A stretch of DNA of 64,000 nucleotides, from the NCBI GenBank assembly GCA_018242505.1, contig JAFEBU010000010.1:42780-106779 (forward strand), written 5' to 3'. This DNA comes from Pseudomonadota bacterium. Lineage in GTDB: Bacteria > Pseudomonadota > Alphaproteobacteria > Reyranellales > Reyranellaceae. The notes under the pieces are model-generated. The model was not told where the DNA came from. It ran no database searches and saw nothing but the letters and a program-made list of their open reading frames with translations. The first letter of the stretch is position 1, and every line of letters begins with the position of its first letter. Shown in pieces: positions 32,419 through 42,953 of this stretch. The position numbers and the translations under genes were made by a program.

Positions 32419-34359
32419 ATGGCCGCCTCGAGCGGTGGGGATCGTACTCCAGAAGAGGACCGGTCGCCCCTGAGATCACTGCGGGAGCGCTTGGGCGCGG
32501 TCGGCAACGGCCAGCGCGCTGAACCGCGGGCGCTGGACGAGATCCTGCCCGAACGCGGCGATGCCACGCGCGCACGGGACATGCAGGCGACGTGGCACGC
32601 CTTCTGTCTCGAACGCTACGATGGTGTCCGGGCGGCGCTGGCCAGCGGCCGCACCCCGCCCGAGATTGCCTATCAGCTGGGCGAGCTGGTCCATACCTAT
32701 TTCCGCCCGCGCGGCATCACGCTCACCAGCCATGAGCTGCGCCGGCTGGTGGCCGAATTGCTTGAGCCGTCGAACCGCGCGTCATCGCCGCCGCCGGCGC
32801 CGCAACCCGAGCCCGCGCCGCAACCCGAGCCGGTACCGCAGCCCGAGCCGGCGCCACCGGTTGCCGAAGCCGCACCGCCTGCTGAAGAACCCGTACCGCC
32901 CGAACCGGAAGAACTGCCGCCTGTCGAGGCGGCGCCTGAAACCACGGCTGAAACGCCGAATGAGCCTCCGGTCGAAACACCAACACCAACAAGAGCGGAA
33001 CAGCCGACGCCCCCTGCGCCGACCGGCCCTCCCGCCGACCGTCCTTTCGCCGATCGTCCTTTCGTCGACCGTCCTTTCGACGATCGTCCCGCCGCCGAGC
33101 CGCCCGGGCTGGTGACCTTCTCCGACGGTCCCCAGCCCGAGGCGAGTCCCTGGACCGGCGACGAGCCGCCGGCCGTCGAGGCTCCTGCCGAGCCGGTGCC
33201 GGATCGCACCTTCGAACCGCCCAGCTCGCCCCTGGTGACCGTGGCCGATCGTGAGGCGCTGGGCGTGGAACGCCTGCTCTCGCGCACTTTGGACCTCGCC
33301 AAGCCGCGGCTCGCTATGCCGGCCGGCGGCCGTGTCAGCCGTGACGAGGCGCTGCGCGCCATCGACGCCGCCATGGACGAGGTGATCCGCACCGAGCGTC
33401 TGCCGGCGCTGTCGCCCGAGATCCGCCAGCACCTGGTGCTGGTGGCGCTGAGCGAGATTTCAGGCCTCGGCCTGGTCGACCGGCTGTGGTCCGATCACAC
33501 GGTCCGTGCGGTATTCATCAACGGACCCAAGGCCGTCTTCATCGAGCGAGAGACCGGCGGTCTGACGCCGGCTGCCGAGGTGTTCCGCGACCAGGCCCAT
33601 CTCCTCGAGCTGGTGAACCGCCTGACCGAGAAGCCGGCCAATGCGGTGGCCGATTTCCAGCTCCGCGACGGTGCGTCGGGCACGGTGGTCTTCCCGCCGG
33701 CCGCGCCGGAAGGGCCGGTGCTGACACTGCGGCGCGCCGAGCCCGGCACCGCGACCTTCGCGCGCCTCATTGCCTCGGAAATGCTGGACCAGAAGACCGC
33801 GGCGCTGCTGCGCGTGGCGGCGCGGTCGCGGCTCAACATCCTGATCCTGGGGCCGGCGGGCGCCGGCAAGACCGCGATGCTGGCGGCAATCGGCCGCGAC
33901 CTCGAGGCGACGCTGCGCCTGATCACCGTGTCGCGCCATCGGCAATTCCGCTGGCCGGCAGCAACCAAGGTCGAGCTGGTCGCTTCTCAGGAGACGCCCT
34001 ATCCGGCGTTGCTGGGCGCGGCCGAGCGGCTGCGCCCCGACATCCTGATGCTCGATTCGCTGCAACGATCCGAGACCGAGGCGCTGGGCATTCTCGCCGG
34101 ACGCACCCCGCGCGGCGTTGTCGCGGCCTGCGAGCCGGGCATCGCCGCCGCCGATTTCACGCGCTCGGCTGATCTCCTGGTGCGGATTGCCCGCAGCCGC
34201 GACGGCCTCTATCGCGCGGCATCCATGGAGGATGCAGCGGGCGCGGCGGTGTTCGCCTACGACGATGGCCGCTTCATTTGCCGTACGCGCCATCCTGCCT
34301 TCGCCGAGAAGATCCAGGCGGCCGGTTTCGCCGAGCATCTCGGGACGCTGCTGAGATAG
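32419..34359 (+). CDS. Orphan, degenerate CpaF/TadA-like secretion ATPase with Pro/Glu-rich linker
   Basis: 646 residues. Domain order: an N-terminal helical region (about 45-118), a Pro/Glu-rich disordered linker (about 120-270) with QPEPAPQPEP and repeated DRPFADRPFVDRPFDDRP, then a CpaF-like part from about 280. That part contains LSEISGLGLVDRLWSDHTVR, VFINGPKAVFIERETGGLT, HLLELVNRLTEK, LTLRRAEP and Walker A GPAGAGKT (478-485). The usual CpaF block between NRLTEK and LTLRR is shortened. The Walker B-like DILMLDSL has Asp where the catalytic Glu is expected, and the conserved GHDGS/T-H-ANS region is replaced by LGILAGRTPRGVVAACEPGI. No pilin, TadB/C or secretin gene is near. It binds nucleotide perhaps but may not hydrolyse it. 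Confidence 0.8.
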   Translation: MAASSGGDRTPEEDRSPLRSLRERLGAVGNGQRAEPRALDEILPERGDATRARDMQATWHAFCLERYDGVRAALASGRTPPEIAYQLGELVHTYFRPRGITLTSHELRRLVAELLEPSNRASSPPPAPQPEPAPQPEPVPQPEPAPPVAEAAPPAEEPVPPEPEELPPVEAAPETTAETPNEPPVETPTPTRAEQPTPPAPTGPPADRPFADRPFVDRPFDDRPAAEPPGLVTFSDGPQPEASPWTGDEPPAVEAPAEPVPDRTFEPPSSPLVTVADREALGVERLLSRTLDLAKPRLAMPAGGRVSRDEALRAIDAAMDEVIRTERLPALSPEIRQHLVLVALSEISGLGLVDRLWSDHTVRAVFINGPKAVFIERETGGLTPAAEVFRDQAHLLELVNRLTEKPANAVADFQLRDGASGTVVFPPAAPEGPVLTLRRAEPGTATFARLIASEMLDQKTAALLRVAARSRLNILILGPAGAGKTAMLAAIGRDLEATLRLITVSRHRQFRWPAATKVELVASQETPYPALLGAAERLRPDILMLDSLQRSETEALGILAGRTPRGVVAACEPGIAAADFTRSADLLVRIARSRDGLYRAASMEDAAGAAVFAYDDGRFICRTRHPAFAEKIQAAGFAEHLGTLLR

Positions 34360-34705
34360 GCAATCGCTCCGGCACGCAGTGCGACCCCGGCGACCAGGGT
34401 CTTGCGTACCTCACTCTGAGGCGGTGCGGAGCGGCCGTCTCGAAGGGGGACGATAGCCAGAGTGCTCGTCCTTCGAGACGTGCGCTCCTCAGGATGAGGG
34501 AATCGCGCGTTCATAAGATGAGGAAATGAAGCGAGCGCCCGAATATCCACGTCGTTGCCGTTGAAGTGCGACTGGCCGCCACATACCGGCCATCATCGAA
34601 AACCCGTTACGACGACCTCCCATATCTGGTACTAACCGCTTTGAATTGCGGGGGATTTTGCGGACCGGAACCCTTCGGGAGACGGTCTGCTGAAGGGACG
34701 GTTGC
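34360..34705. repeat. Gene-free stretch with a large palindromic element (family C)
   Basis: No gene. Between 34408 and 34500 lies a near-perfect nested inverted repeat: CCTCACTCTGAGG and CTCGAAGGGGGACGA on the left face CGTCCTTCGAGACG and CTCCTCAGGATGAGG on the right. It is the same element whose arms bracket the array at 5021-5246. The remainder (34510-34700) is the promoter side of the oxidase operon, with nothing assigned. Confidence 0.7.
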
Positions 34706-35581
34706 ATGATCGGCAAGCGCGCGTTGGGCTTTCTCGGGATTTTGTCGGGGGTCGTCGGCCTTGGCCTGACGACGGCCGCCCAGGCGCAATCCGTGGTGGG
34801 CGTACCGCACCAATGGCAGATGTCCTTCCCGCCGTCCTATACGACGGTGATGGACAAGGTGGAGTCGCTGCATGACCTCCTCCTGGTCATCATCACGCTG
34901 ATCTCGCTGTTCGTGCTGGCGTTGCTGCTCTACGTGGTGTTCCGCTTCCATGCCTCGCGCAACCCGACGCCGAGCGTCATCACCCACAACACGGTCCTCG
35001 AAATCGCCTGGACGATCGTTCCCATCCTGATCCTGGTGGTGATCGCCATCCCGTCCTTCCGCCTGCTCTACTACAGCGACAAGGCGCCGGACGCGGCCTT
35101 GACCGTCAAGGTCACCGGCCACCAGTGGTACTGGCAGTACGAATATCCCGACCAGGGCAACTTCTCGATCGACAGCCGCATTCTTGCCGAAGCGGATCGC
35201 ATCAAGGAGAAGCCGCAGATTCCACGGCTTCTGGCGGTCGACAACGAGATGGTGATCCCGGTGAACACGACCATCCGCATCATCGGCACCGCCGCCGACG
35301 TCATGCACGGCTGGACGGTGCCGGGTTTCGGCATCAAGAAGACGGTGATCCCCGGCCGGCTCAACGAGGGTTGGATCAACGTCGAACACGAGGGCTACTA
35401 CTTCGGAGAGTGCTCGCAGATTTGCGGCGAGAACCATACGTACATGCCGATCGCCGTGCGCGTGGTCTCCAAGGCCGAATTCGACAAGTGGGTCGAGCAG
35501 CAGAAGAAGGCCGCCGGCCTGATCCCGCCGATGAACGCACCGACGGGCCTCGCTTCCGCCACCATTCCCGCCAATCGCTAG
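34706..35581 (+). CDS. ctaC: Cytochrome c oxidase subunit II
   Basis: 291 residues. Signal peptide ending AQA, two membrane helices (about 55-80 and 95-120) and a periplasmic cupredoxin domain that takes electrons from cytochrome c. Haem/CuA entry patch VTGHQWYWQYEYPD; CuA ligands in VMHGWTVPGFG and GECSQICGENHTYMP (both Cys, Glu-backbone, His, Met present). First gene of the aa3-type oxidase operon. Confidence 0.97.
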   Translation: MIGKRALGFLGILSGVVGLGLTTAAQAQSVVGVPHQWQMSFPPSYTTVMDKVESLHDLLLVIITLISLFVLALLLYVVFRFHASRNPTPSVITHNTVLEIAWTIVPILILVVIAIPSFRLLYYSDKAPDAALTVKVTGHQWYWQYEYPDQGNFSIDSRILAEADRIKEKPQIPRLLAVDNEMVIPVNTTIRIIGTAADVMHGWTVPGFGIKKTVIPGRLNEGWINVEHEGYYFGECSQICGENHTYMPIAVRVVSKAEFDKWVEQQKKAAGLIPPMNAPTGLASATIPANR

Positions 35582-35606
35582 AGTGCTCCTCCACAGGAGA
35601 TCATAA

Positions 35607-37229
<1,623 letters not shown>

Positions 37230-37288
37230 GGGACGAGGAGCAGGGGGCGCCGCCGGAGCTTCGCAGGCAGCGCTCCCGCCTTTAGGAC

Positions 37289-38224
37289 ATGAGTGACACG
37301 ACACACGGCTTTCTGACGGGAACAGGCGAGCAAGCGAAACCCGTTCGCGTGCGCGACTACATCGAGCTCCTGAAGCCGCGCGTGATGTCGCTCGTCGTCT
37401 TCACCGGCCTGATCGGCATCGTCATCGCACCGGGCTACCTGCATCCGTTCGAGGCGGCGCTGGCGGTGCTGGCGATCGCGCTGGGCTCGGGTGCGGCCGG
37501 CGCCATCAACATGTGGTACGAGCGCGATATCGATGCCCTCATGGTGCGCACCCGCGGTCGCCCGCTGCCGCAAGGCCGGGTCGCGCCGGACGATGCGCTG
37601 GGGCTCGGGGTCCTGCTCTCGATCTTCTCGCTGCTGCTGATGTCCCTGGCCGCCAATTTCGTGGCGGCGGCGCTCCTGGCGGCGGCAATCCTGTTCTACG
37701 TCCTCATCTACACGGTCTGGCTGAAGCGTCGCACGCCCCAGAATATCGTGATCGGCGGCGCTGCCGGTGCCTTTCCGCCGATGATCGGCTGGGCGGCCGT
37801 GACCGGTGACGTCTCGGCCATGGGGATCGTGCTCTTCCTGCTGATCTTCCTGTGGACGCCGCCGCATTTCTGGGCGCTGGCGCTCTATCGCAGCGACGAT
37901 TATCGCCGGGCCGGCGTGCCGATGCTGCCCGTGGTGGCGGGCCCGCGCGAGACCAAGCGGCAGATGCTGATCTACACGCTGCTTCTGGTGCCGGTGGCGC
38001 TGGCGCCGACGCTGCTGGGCGCGGTCGGCTGGCTCTATGGCGCGGTCGCGGCGGTCATGAGCGTGGCCTTCGTCGCTCACGCGATCCGGGTGTGGCGCTC
38101 GGCCGACGACGAGACCGGCCATCCCGCCGCGCGGCGCATGTTCCATTTCTCGCTCCTCTACCTCGCCATCCTGTTCGCCGCCCTGCCGCTCGACCTGATG
38201 GCGAGCCGGGTCTTGGCGGGATGA
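37289..38224 (+). CDS. ctaB: Protohaem IX farnesyltransferase (haem O synthase)
   Basis: 311 residues. UbiA-family membrane prenyltransferase that makes haem O, precursor of the haem A in subunit I. Two Asp-rich prenyl-PP sites: NMWYERDIDALMVRTRGRPL and DYRRAGVPMLPVVAG. About nine helices. In the oxidase operon between subunit I and the small CoxF-like gene, which overlaps its stop by ATGA. Confidence 0.96.
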   Translation: MSDTTHGFLTGTGEQAKPVRVRDYIELLKPRVMSLVVFTGLIGIVIAPGYLHPFEAALAVLAIALGSGAAGAINMWYERDIDALMVRTRGRPLPQGRVAPDDALGLGVLLSIFSLLLMSLAANFVAAALLAAAILFYVLIYTVWLKRRTPQNIVIGGAAGAFPPMIGWAAVTGDVSAMGIVLFLLIFLWTPPHFWALALYRSDDYRRAGVPMLPVVAGPRETKRQMLIYTLLLVPVALAPTLLGAVGWLYGAVAAVMSVAFVAHAIRVWRSADDETGHPAARRMFHFSLLYLAILFAALPLDLMASRVLAG

Positions 38225-38376
38225 CGGTCGCCATGACAGATGACGACCGCCGCCCCGGCGACAGCGACATGCATCGCCGCCAGCGGGGCAAGAATTTCTT
38301 CATGCTCGCCGTGCTGCTCGCGCTGGTCGTGCTCTTCTTCTTCCTCACCATGGTGCGGATGGGAGGGACGCTGTGA
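38221..38376 (+). CDS. CoxF-like 51-residue membrane protein
   Basis: Starts at ATG 38221 overlapping the ctaB stop; an inner ATG at 38233 is also possible. A single helix (about 27-46, FFMLAVLLALVVLFFFLTMV) follows a charged Arg-rich N terminus (DDRRPGDSDMHRRQRGK). Such a small gene is regularly found between ctaB and ctaG in alphaproteobacteria; role in oxidase assembly is presumed. The stop overlaps the GTG start of ctaG. Confidence 0.85.
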   Translation: MTVAMTDDDRRPGDSDMHRRQRGKNFFMLAVLLALVVLFFFLTMVRMGGTL

Positions 38377-38963
38377 AGAAGCCGGTCGACCGTAACGCGC
38401 GCCTCGCCTGGACCATGGTGCTGCTGGTCGGCGGCATGCTGGGACTTGCCTACGCCGCGGTGCCGCTCTACCAGGCGTTCTGCCGCGCCACCGGCTTCGC
38501 CGGCACGCCGCTCGTCGCCCAGTCGGACGACCATCCGGTGATCGCCCGCACCATGGTCGTGCGCTTCGACAGCAACACCGATTCAAACTTGCCGTGGAAG
38601 TTCGAGCCCGAGCAGCGCGAGGTGAAGGTGCATCTCGGCGAGCAGAAGCTCGTCTTCTTCCGCGCCACCAACATCTCGCAGGAGCCGATCGTCGGCACCG
38701 CGACCTACAACATCACGCCGGAATCGTCGGCCAAGTGGTTCAACAAGCTGCAGTGCTTCTGCTTCACCGAGCAGCTGTTGAAGCCCGGCCAGACGGTCGA
38801 CATGCCGGTGCTGTTCTTCGTCGATCCCGACATGGACAAGGATCGGCGCTACGATGACGTCCATACCGTCACGCTCTCGTACACCTTCTACGAGTCGAAG
38901 ACGGAGCGGGCGAAGACCTTGCTTGGCAGCCTCGCTGCCGAGCGCACTGGAAAGGGTGGATGA
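38373..38963 (+). CDS. ctaG: Cytochrome c oxidase assembly protein CtaG (Cox11)
   Basis: 196 residues, GTG start (GTGA overlap). N-terminal membrane anchor (about 14-34) and a periplasmic Ig-like domain that delivers Cu(I) to the CuB site of subunit I. The conserved copper site is FNKLQCFCFTEQ, with the membrane-proximal Cys in YQAFCRATG. All key Cys residues are present. Confidence 0.97.
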   Translation: MKKPVDRNARLAWTMVLLVGGMLGLAYAAVPLYQAFCRATGFAGTPLVAQSDDHPVIARTMVVRFDSNTDSNLPWKFEPEQREVKVHLGEQKLVFFRATNISQEPIVGTATYNITPESSAKWFNKLQCFCFTEQLLKPGQTVDMPVLFFVDPDMDKDRRYDDVHTVTLSYTFYESKTERAKTLLGSLAAERTGKGG

Positions 38964-38965
38964 CT

Positions 38966-39838
38966 ATGTCCGACGGCGCGCCTAAGCACCCCTATCATCT
39001 GGTCGATCCGAGCCCGTGGCCGGCGCTCGGCGCGCTCGGAGGATTCGTGCTGATGTTCGGGTTTACGCTCGGCATGCACCCGAGCCTGCTCGGCCCCGGC
39101 ATCGAGAACTTCCTAAAGTCGATCCATTGGTGGGTTCTGGCGCCCGGCCTGCTGATCGTCCTCGCCACCATGTACTGGTGGTGGAAGGACGTGATCGTCG
39201 AATCGCGGACCCACCACAGCGCGGTGGTCCAGATCGGCCTGCGCTACGGCATGATCCTGTTCATCGCCTCGGAAGTGCTGTTCTTCGCCGCCTTCTTCTG
39301 GGCGTTCTTCGACTCGGCGCTCTATCCCAACGCCGCCGACATGCCGATGCGCAGCGAAGCGGTGGGAGGCGTGTGGCCGCCCAAGGGCGTCTCGGTGATC
39401 GCGCCGTTCGACCTGCCGTTCATGAACACCCTGATCCTGCTGCTCTCGGGCACGACGGTGACGTGGGCGCATCACTCGATCCTGGAAGGCAACAAGCGCA
39501 ACGCCGTGCGCGGGCTCCTGCTGACGGTGCTCCTCGGCGCCTGCTTCACCGCGATCCAGGCCTACGAGTATTTCCACGCGCCGTTCGGCTTCCGCGACAA
39601 CATCTATTCGTCGACCTTCTTCATGGCGACCGGCTTCCACGGCTTCCACGTGCTGGTCGGCACGACCTTCCTGCTGGTCTGCCTGTTCCGCGCGATGGAC
39701 GGCCAGTTCAAGCCGACCCAGCATTTCGGCTTCGAGGCCGCCGCCTGGTACTGGCACTTCGTCGACGTGGTCTGGCTGTTCCTGTTCTTCTGCATCTACT
39801 GGTGGGGCTCGGGCCACGCTCCGATCGCCCACCATTGA
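38966..39838 (+). CDS. ctaE: Cytochrome c oxidase subunit III
   Basis: 290 residues from ATG 38966 (an ATG two codons earlier overlaps the ctaG stop). Seven-helix subunit III: YHLVDPSPWPALGALGGFVL, WWWKDVIVESRTHHSAVVQI, GMILFIASEVLFFAAFFWAF, GTTVTWAHHSILEGNKRN and FHGFHVLVGTTFLLVCLFRA. Last gene of the core oxidase operon; a strong terminator follows. Confidence 0.97.
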   Translation: MSDGAPKHPYHLVDPSPWPALGALGGFVLMFGFTLGMHPSLLGPGIENFLKSIHWWVLAPGLLIVLATMYWWWKDVIVESRTHHSAVVQIGLRYGMILFIASEVLFFAAFFWAFFDSALYPNAADMPMRSEAVGGVWPPKGVSVIAPFDLPFMNTLILLLSGTTVTWAHHSILEGNKRNAVRGLLLTVLLGACFTAIQAYEYFHAPFGFRDNIYSSTFFMATGFHGFHVLVGTTFLLVCLFRAMDGQFKPTQHFGFEAAAWYWHFVDVVWLFLFFCIYWWGSGHAPIAHH

Positions 39839-39861
39839 GGTGCGGCGAGCGTCTATGATCG

Positions 39862-39893
39862 GAACCGCCGGGCCTGCCCGGCGGTTCGTCTTT
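39862..39893 (+). terminator. Intrinsic terminator after ctaE
   Basis: Perfect 12-pair stem GAACCGCCGGGC/GCCCGGCGGTTC with a two-base loop, then GTCTTT. It ends 11 bases before the next gene, so DUF983-SURF1-M32 depends on read-through or on a promoter not identified. Confidence 0.85.
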
Positions 39894-39904
39894 GGAGATC
39901 GTGC

Positions 39905-40267
39905 ATGTCCCGTTGGCCGCGCCCTGCGACTGCCGAAGTCGTCTTGAGAGGAACCTGCCCGCGCTGCGGGCAGGGCAAGCTGTTCCGTGGCCTGCTCAGC
40001 GTCGCCGACCGCTGCACGACCTGCGATCTCGACCTCAGGGGCCACGATGCCGGCGACGGGCCGGCGGTGTTCGTGATCCTGGGCCTCGGCGCCGTCGTGA
40101 TGCTGCTGGTGTTCTGGGTCGAGTTCCGTTTCGAGCCGCCGTGGTGGGTGCACGTGCTGCTCTGGGTGCCGTTCACCTTCTTTGCCGCGGTGTGGATGCT
40201 GCGGCTCCTGAAGGCGTGGCTGATCCAGCAGCAATACACCCATCGCTCGACCGCGCTCGACGAATGA
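39905..40267 (+). CDS. DUF983 zinc-ribbon membrane protein
   Basis: 120 residues. A zinc ribbon (CPRCGQGKLFRG, CTTCDLDL) precedes DAGDGPAVFVILGLGAVVML and two membrane helices. DUF983 is consistently found between subunit III and SURF1 in alphaproteobacteria; it is thought to assist oxidase biogenesis, though function is not established. GGAG for this start lies in the descending T-run of the preceding terminator. Confidence 0.93.
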   Translation: MSRWPRPATAEVVLRGTCPRCGQGKLFRGLLSVADRCTTCDLDLRGHDAGDGPAVFVILGLGAVVMLLVFWVEFRFEPPWWVHVLLWVPFTFFAAVWMLRLLKAWLIQQQYTHRSTALDE

Positions 40268-40273
40268 AGTCAG

Positions 40274-40375
40274 GTTCCTCATTCCCGCCAGGGGAGAGGC
40301 TGGGAGAGGGGGCAATGACATCGGCTGCGTCACCCCTCTCCCAACCTCCTCCCCAACGGGGGCGAGGAGAGAAAT
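40274..40375. repeat. Dispersed palindrome, family B
   Basis: GGGAGAGGGG at 40302-40311 pairs with CCCCTCTCCC at 40333-40342 around GCAATGACATCGGCTGCGTCA, flanked by GGGGAGAGG and CTCCCCAACGGGGGCGAGGA. Between DUF983 and SURF1. Confidence 0.7.
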
Positions 40376-40393
40376 GAATCAGGATCGTAGGAC

Positions 40394-41152
40394 ATGTTCA
40401 GACTGAGGCCCGCCTTCTGGCCGACCGTGATCTCGGTGCCGATCTTCATCCTCTGCATGGCGCTCACCGCATGGCAGCTCGAGCGGCGGGAATGGAAGTG
40501 GGGCATCCTCGACCGCATCGCCGCCAACCAGGCGGCGGCACCGATCACGCTCGACGAGCTGCTGAAGGGCGATCCGATGGCCCATGAATACGGCAGGGTG
40601 AAGATCTCCGGCACGTTCCTGAACGACCATGAGCTCTACCTCGCCGCCCGCTCGCTCAGGGACCAGGTCGGCATGCACGTGATCACGCCGGTGCGCACCG
40701 ACGAAGGGCAGATCGTGCTGTTCGACCGCGGCTGGATCCCGTCGGCGAAGAAGGATCCGGCCACGCGCGCGGCGAGCGAGATCGAGGGGCATGTCGATCT
40801 CGTGGGCATCGTGCGGCGGACCCAGGTGCAGCACTACTTCACTCCCGCCAACCATCCCGAGAACAATTTCTGGTTCACCGTCGATGTACCGGCGATGCGC
40901 AAAATCGCCGGCGGCACGCCCGATCCCAAGCTCGACAGCTTCTTCCTCGACGCCGACGCCACGCCCAATCCAGGCGGCGTGCCGATCGGCGGCCAGACGC
41001 ATCTCGACATCCCCAACGATCACCTGCAGTACGCGATCACCTGGTTCCTGATCGGCTTGGCGCTGATCGGCGTCTATCTCGCCTATCATTGGGAGAACGG
41101 GCGGATCACCGTGAACGGCCGCACCAAGGCGAAGCCCGAGGGATCGGCATGA
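40394..41152 (+). CDS. SURF1-family cytochrome oxidase assembly protein
   Basis: 252 residues, with one membrane helix at each end (RPAFWPTVISVPIFILCMAL near 5-24 and WFLIGLALIGVYLAYHWENG near 215-234) and a periplasmic domain between. SURF1 motifs: LTAWQLERREWKWGILDRI, EYGRVKISGTFLNDHELYLA, VLFDRGWIPSAKKDP and NPGGVPIGGQTHLDIPNDHL, QYAITWF. It helps insert haem a into subunit I. Overlaps the M32 peptidase start (ATGA). Confidence 0.95.
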   Translation: MFRLRPAFWPTVISVPIFILCMALTAWQLERREWKWGILDRIAANQAAAPITLDELLKGDPMAHEYGRVKISGTFLNDHELYLAARSLRDQVGMHVITPVRTDEGQIVLFDRGWIPSAKKDPATRAASEIEGHVDLVGIVRRTQVQHYFTPANHPENNFWFTVDVPAMRKIAGGTPDPKLDSFFLDADATPNPGGVPIGGQTHLDIPNDHLQYAITWFLIGLALIGVYLAYHWENGRITVNGRTKAKPEGSA

Positions 41153-42651
41153 TCGCCAACGATCCATATGCCGAGCTGGAGCGCCGCTTCGGCCGGCTGA
41201 GCGCCGTCAACCGCGCGGCCGCGATCCTGAACTGGGACCGCTCGACCATGATGCCCGAAGGCGCGAGCGAGGATCGCGCCGACCAGCTCGCGACGCTCTC
41301 CGTGATGGCGCACGAGATCATGGTGGCGGCGGACATGCCCGAGCTGCTGGCGCGGGCGGAGGAGGGGCGGACCACGCTCGGCGTCTGGCAGGCCGCCAAC
41401 CTGCGCGAGATGCGCCATGCCTGGACGCATGCCAACGCGCTGCCGGCCGATCTCGTCGAGGCGCGCACGCGCGCGACCTCGGCTTGCGAGATGGCCTGGC
41501 GCGAGGCGAAGAAGGCCGCCGACTTCAAGCGCCTGCTGCCGACGCTCGGCGAGGTGGTGACGCTGACCCGCCGCGTCGGCGAGGCCAAGGCCGCGGCGCT
41601 CGGCCTGCCGCTCTACGACGCGCTGCTCGACGAATACGAACCGGGCGGCCGCAGCGCCCGCATCGACATGCTGTTCGGCGAGCTCAGGGCGTTCCTGCCC
41701 GGCCTGCTGCGCGACGTGACGGAGCGGCAGAAGAGGGCGGGCGCGCCGCTCGAGCTCGACGGGCCGTTCGCGGTCGAGGCGCAGCGTGCGCTGGGCGAGA
41801 AGCTGATCCGCGCCATCGGCTTCGACTTCACGCACGGCCGGCTCGATGTCTCGGCCCATCCCTTCACCGGCGGCACCGCCGACGACGTGCGCATCACCAC
41901 GCGCTACGACGAGGCGGATTTCGCCCGCGCGCTGATGGGCGTGCTGCACGAATGCGGTCACGGGCTCTACGAGGCGGGCCTGCCGCGCGACTGGCGCCGC
42001 CAGCCGGTCGGCCTTGCGCGCGGCATGGTGCTGCACGAAAGCCAGTCGCTCCTGATGGAGATGCAGGCCTGCCGCAGCGACGCCTTCATCGCCTTTGCAG
42101 CGCCCCTGATGCGCGCCGCCTTCGGCAGGAGCGGCCCGGCCTGGGAGGCCGCGAACATCCACCGCCTCTACACGCGCGTCGCGCCCGGCTTCATCCGCGT
42201 CGACGCCGACGAGGTCACCTATCCGCTGCACATCATGCTGCGCTACCGGCTGGAGCGCGCGATCCTGGGCGGCGACCTCGCGCTTGCCGATCTGCCCGGC
42301 GCCTGGAACGACGGCATGAAGGAGCTTCTGGGCATCGTGCCGACCGACGACGCCGTGGGCTGCCTGCAGGACATCCACTGGCCCGACGGCGCCTGGGGCT
42401 ACTTCCCGACCTACACGCTGGGCGCGCTCGCCGCCGCCCAGCTGTTCGCGGCGGCGCGCAAGGCCACGCCCGGCCTGATGGACGCGATCGGCCGGGGCGA
42501 CTTCGCGCCGCTCCTCGCCTGGCTGCGCGCCAACGTCCACGCCAAGGGCTCGCTCGTCGACACCGATACGCTGCTCACCGAAGCCACCGGCGCCGCGCTC
42601 GGCACGGCGGCCTTCAAGACGCACCTGGAGCGCCGGTATCTGGCGCAATAA
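41149..42651 (+). CDS. Carboxypeptidase M32 family (Taq-type)
   Basis: 500 residues from ATG 41149 (overlap with the SURF1 stop). Zinc metallocarboxypeptidase: LNWDRSTMMPEGASEDRADQ, the HEXXH zinc site HECGHGLYEAG (267-277), downstream Glu in MVLHESQSLLMEMQ, and RVDADEVTYPLHIMLRYRLE and DIHWPDGAWGYFPTYTLGAL. Removes C-terminal residues from peptides in the cytosol. Its place behind SURF1 is probably only co-transcription. Confidence 0.96.
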   Translation: MIANDPYAELERRFGRLSAVNRAAAILNWDRSTMMPEGASEDRADQLATLSVMAHEIMVAADMPELLARAEEGRTTLGVWQAANLREMRHAWTHANALPADLVEARTRATSACEMAWREAKKAADFKRLLPTLGEVVTLTRRVGEAKAAALGLPLYDALLDEYEPGGRSARIDMLFGELRAFLPGLLRDVTERQKRAGAPLELDGPFAVEAQRALGEKLIRAIGFDFTHGRLDVSAHPFTGGTADDVRITTRYDEADFARALMGVLHECGHGLYEAGLPRDWRRQPVGLARGMVLHESQSLLMEMQACRSDAFIAFAAPLMRAAFGRSGPAWEAANIHRLYTRVAPGFIRVDADEVTYPLHIMLRYRLERAILGGDLALADLPGAWNDGMKELLGIVPTDDAVGCLQDIHWPDGAWGYFPTYTLGALAAAQLFAAARKATPGLMDAIGRGDFAPLLAWLRANVHAKGSLVDTDTLLTEATGAALGTAAFKTHLERRYLAQ

Positions 42652-42953
42652 CCCCGCTTTCTCACGGTTTCTCACTTTTTCTCACGACGTGAGAAGCCTC
42701 CGATGCCGATGGCACGGGCCTTTCGGGCCGGTTTCTCATTTCTGCGCCACCATCCCGCTTGGGGTAATAGGACACCGCTCCGTCTCGCCGCGTCGATGGC
42801 CCCTCGCTCGGCTCGACCGGCATCGCTTTCTCCGGCATCGCTTTCTGGAGATCTCTCTGGCATCGCTTTCTTGAGATCAATGAGATCAGTGAGATCAACG
42901 AGATCGATGAGATCAACGAGATCGATGAGATCAATGATCTCATTGTGGACGCG
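42652..42953. repeat. Gene-free stretch with 9-bp tandem repeats before the antitoxin gene
   Basis: Contains three copies of GGCATCGCTTTCT (about 42822-42871) followed by seven to eight 9-bp units TGAGATCAA/CGAGATCGA (42872-42943). The array ends 10 bases before the antitoxin ATG and takes the place where a Shine-Dalgarno or operator should be. Otherwise nothing is assigned. Confidence 0.75.

Noticed and set aside
32697..33392. Gly/Ser-rich 231-codon minus-strand ORF in the CpaF-like gene
   Set aside because: It mirrors the Pro/Glu-rich linker (CCG read as CGG, GAG as CTC); no independent support.
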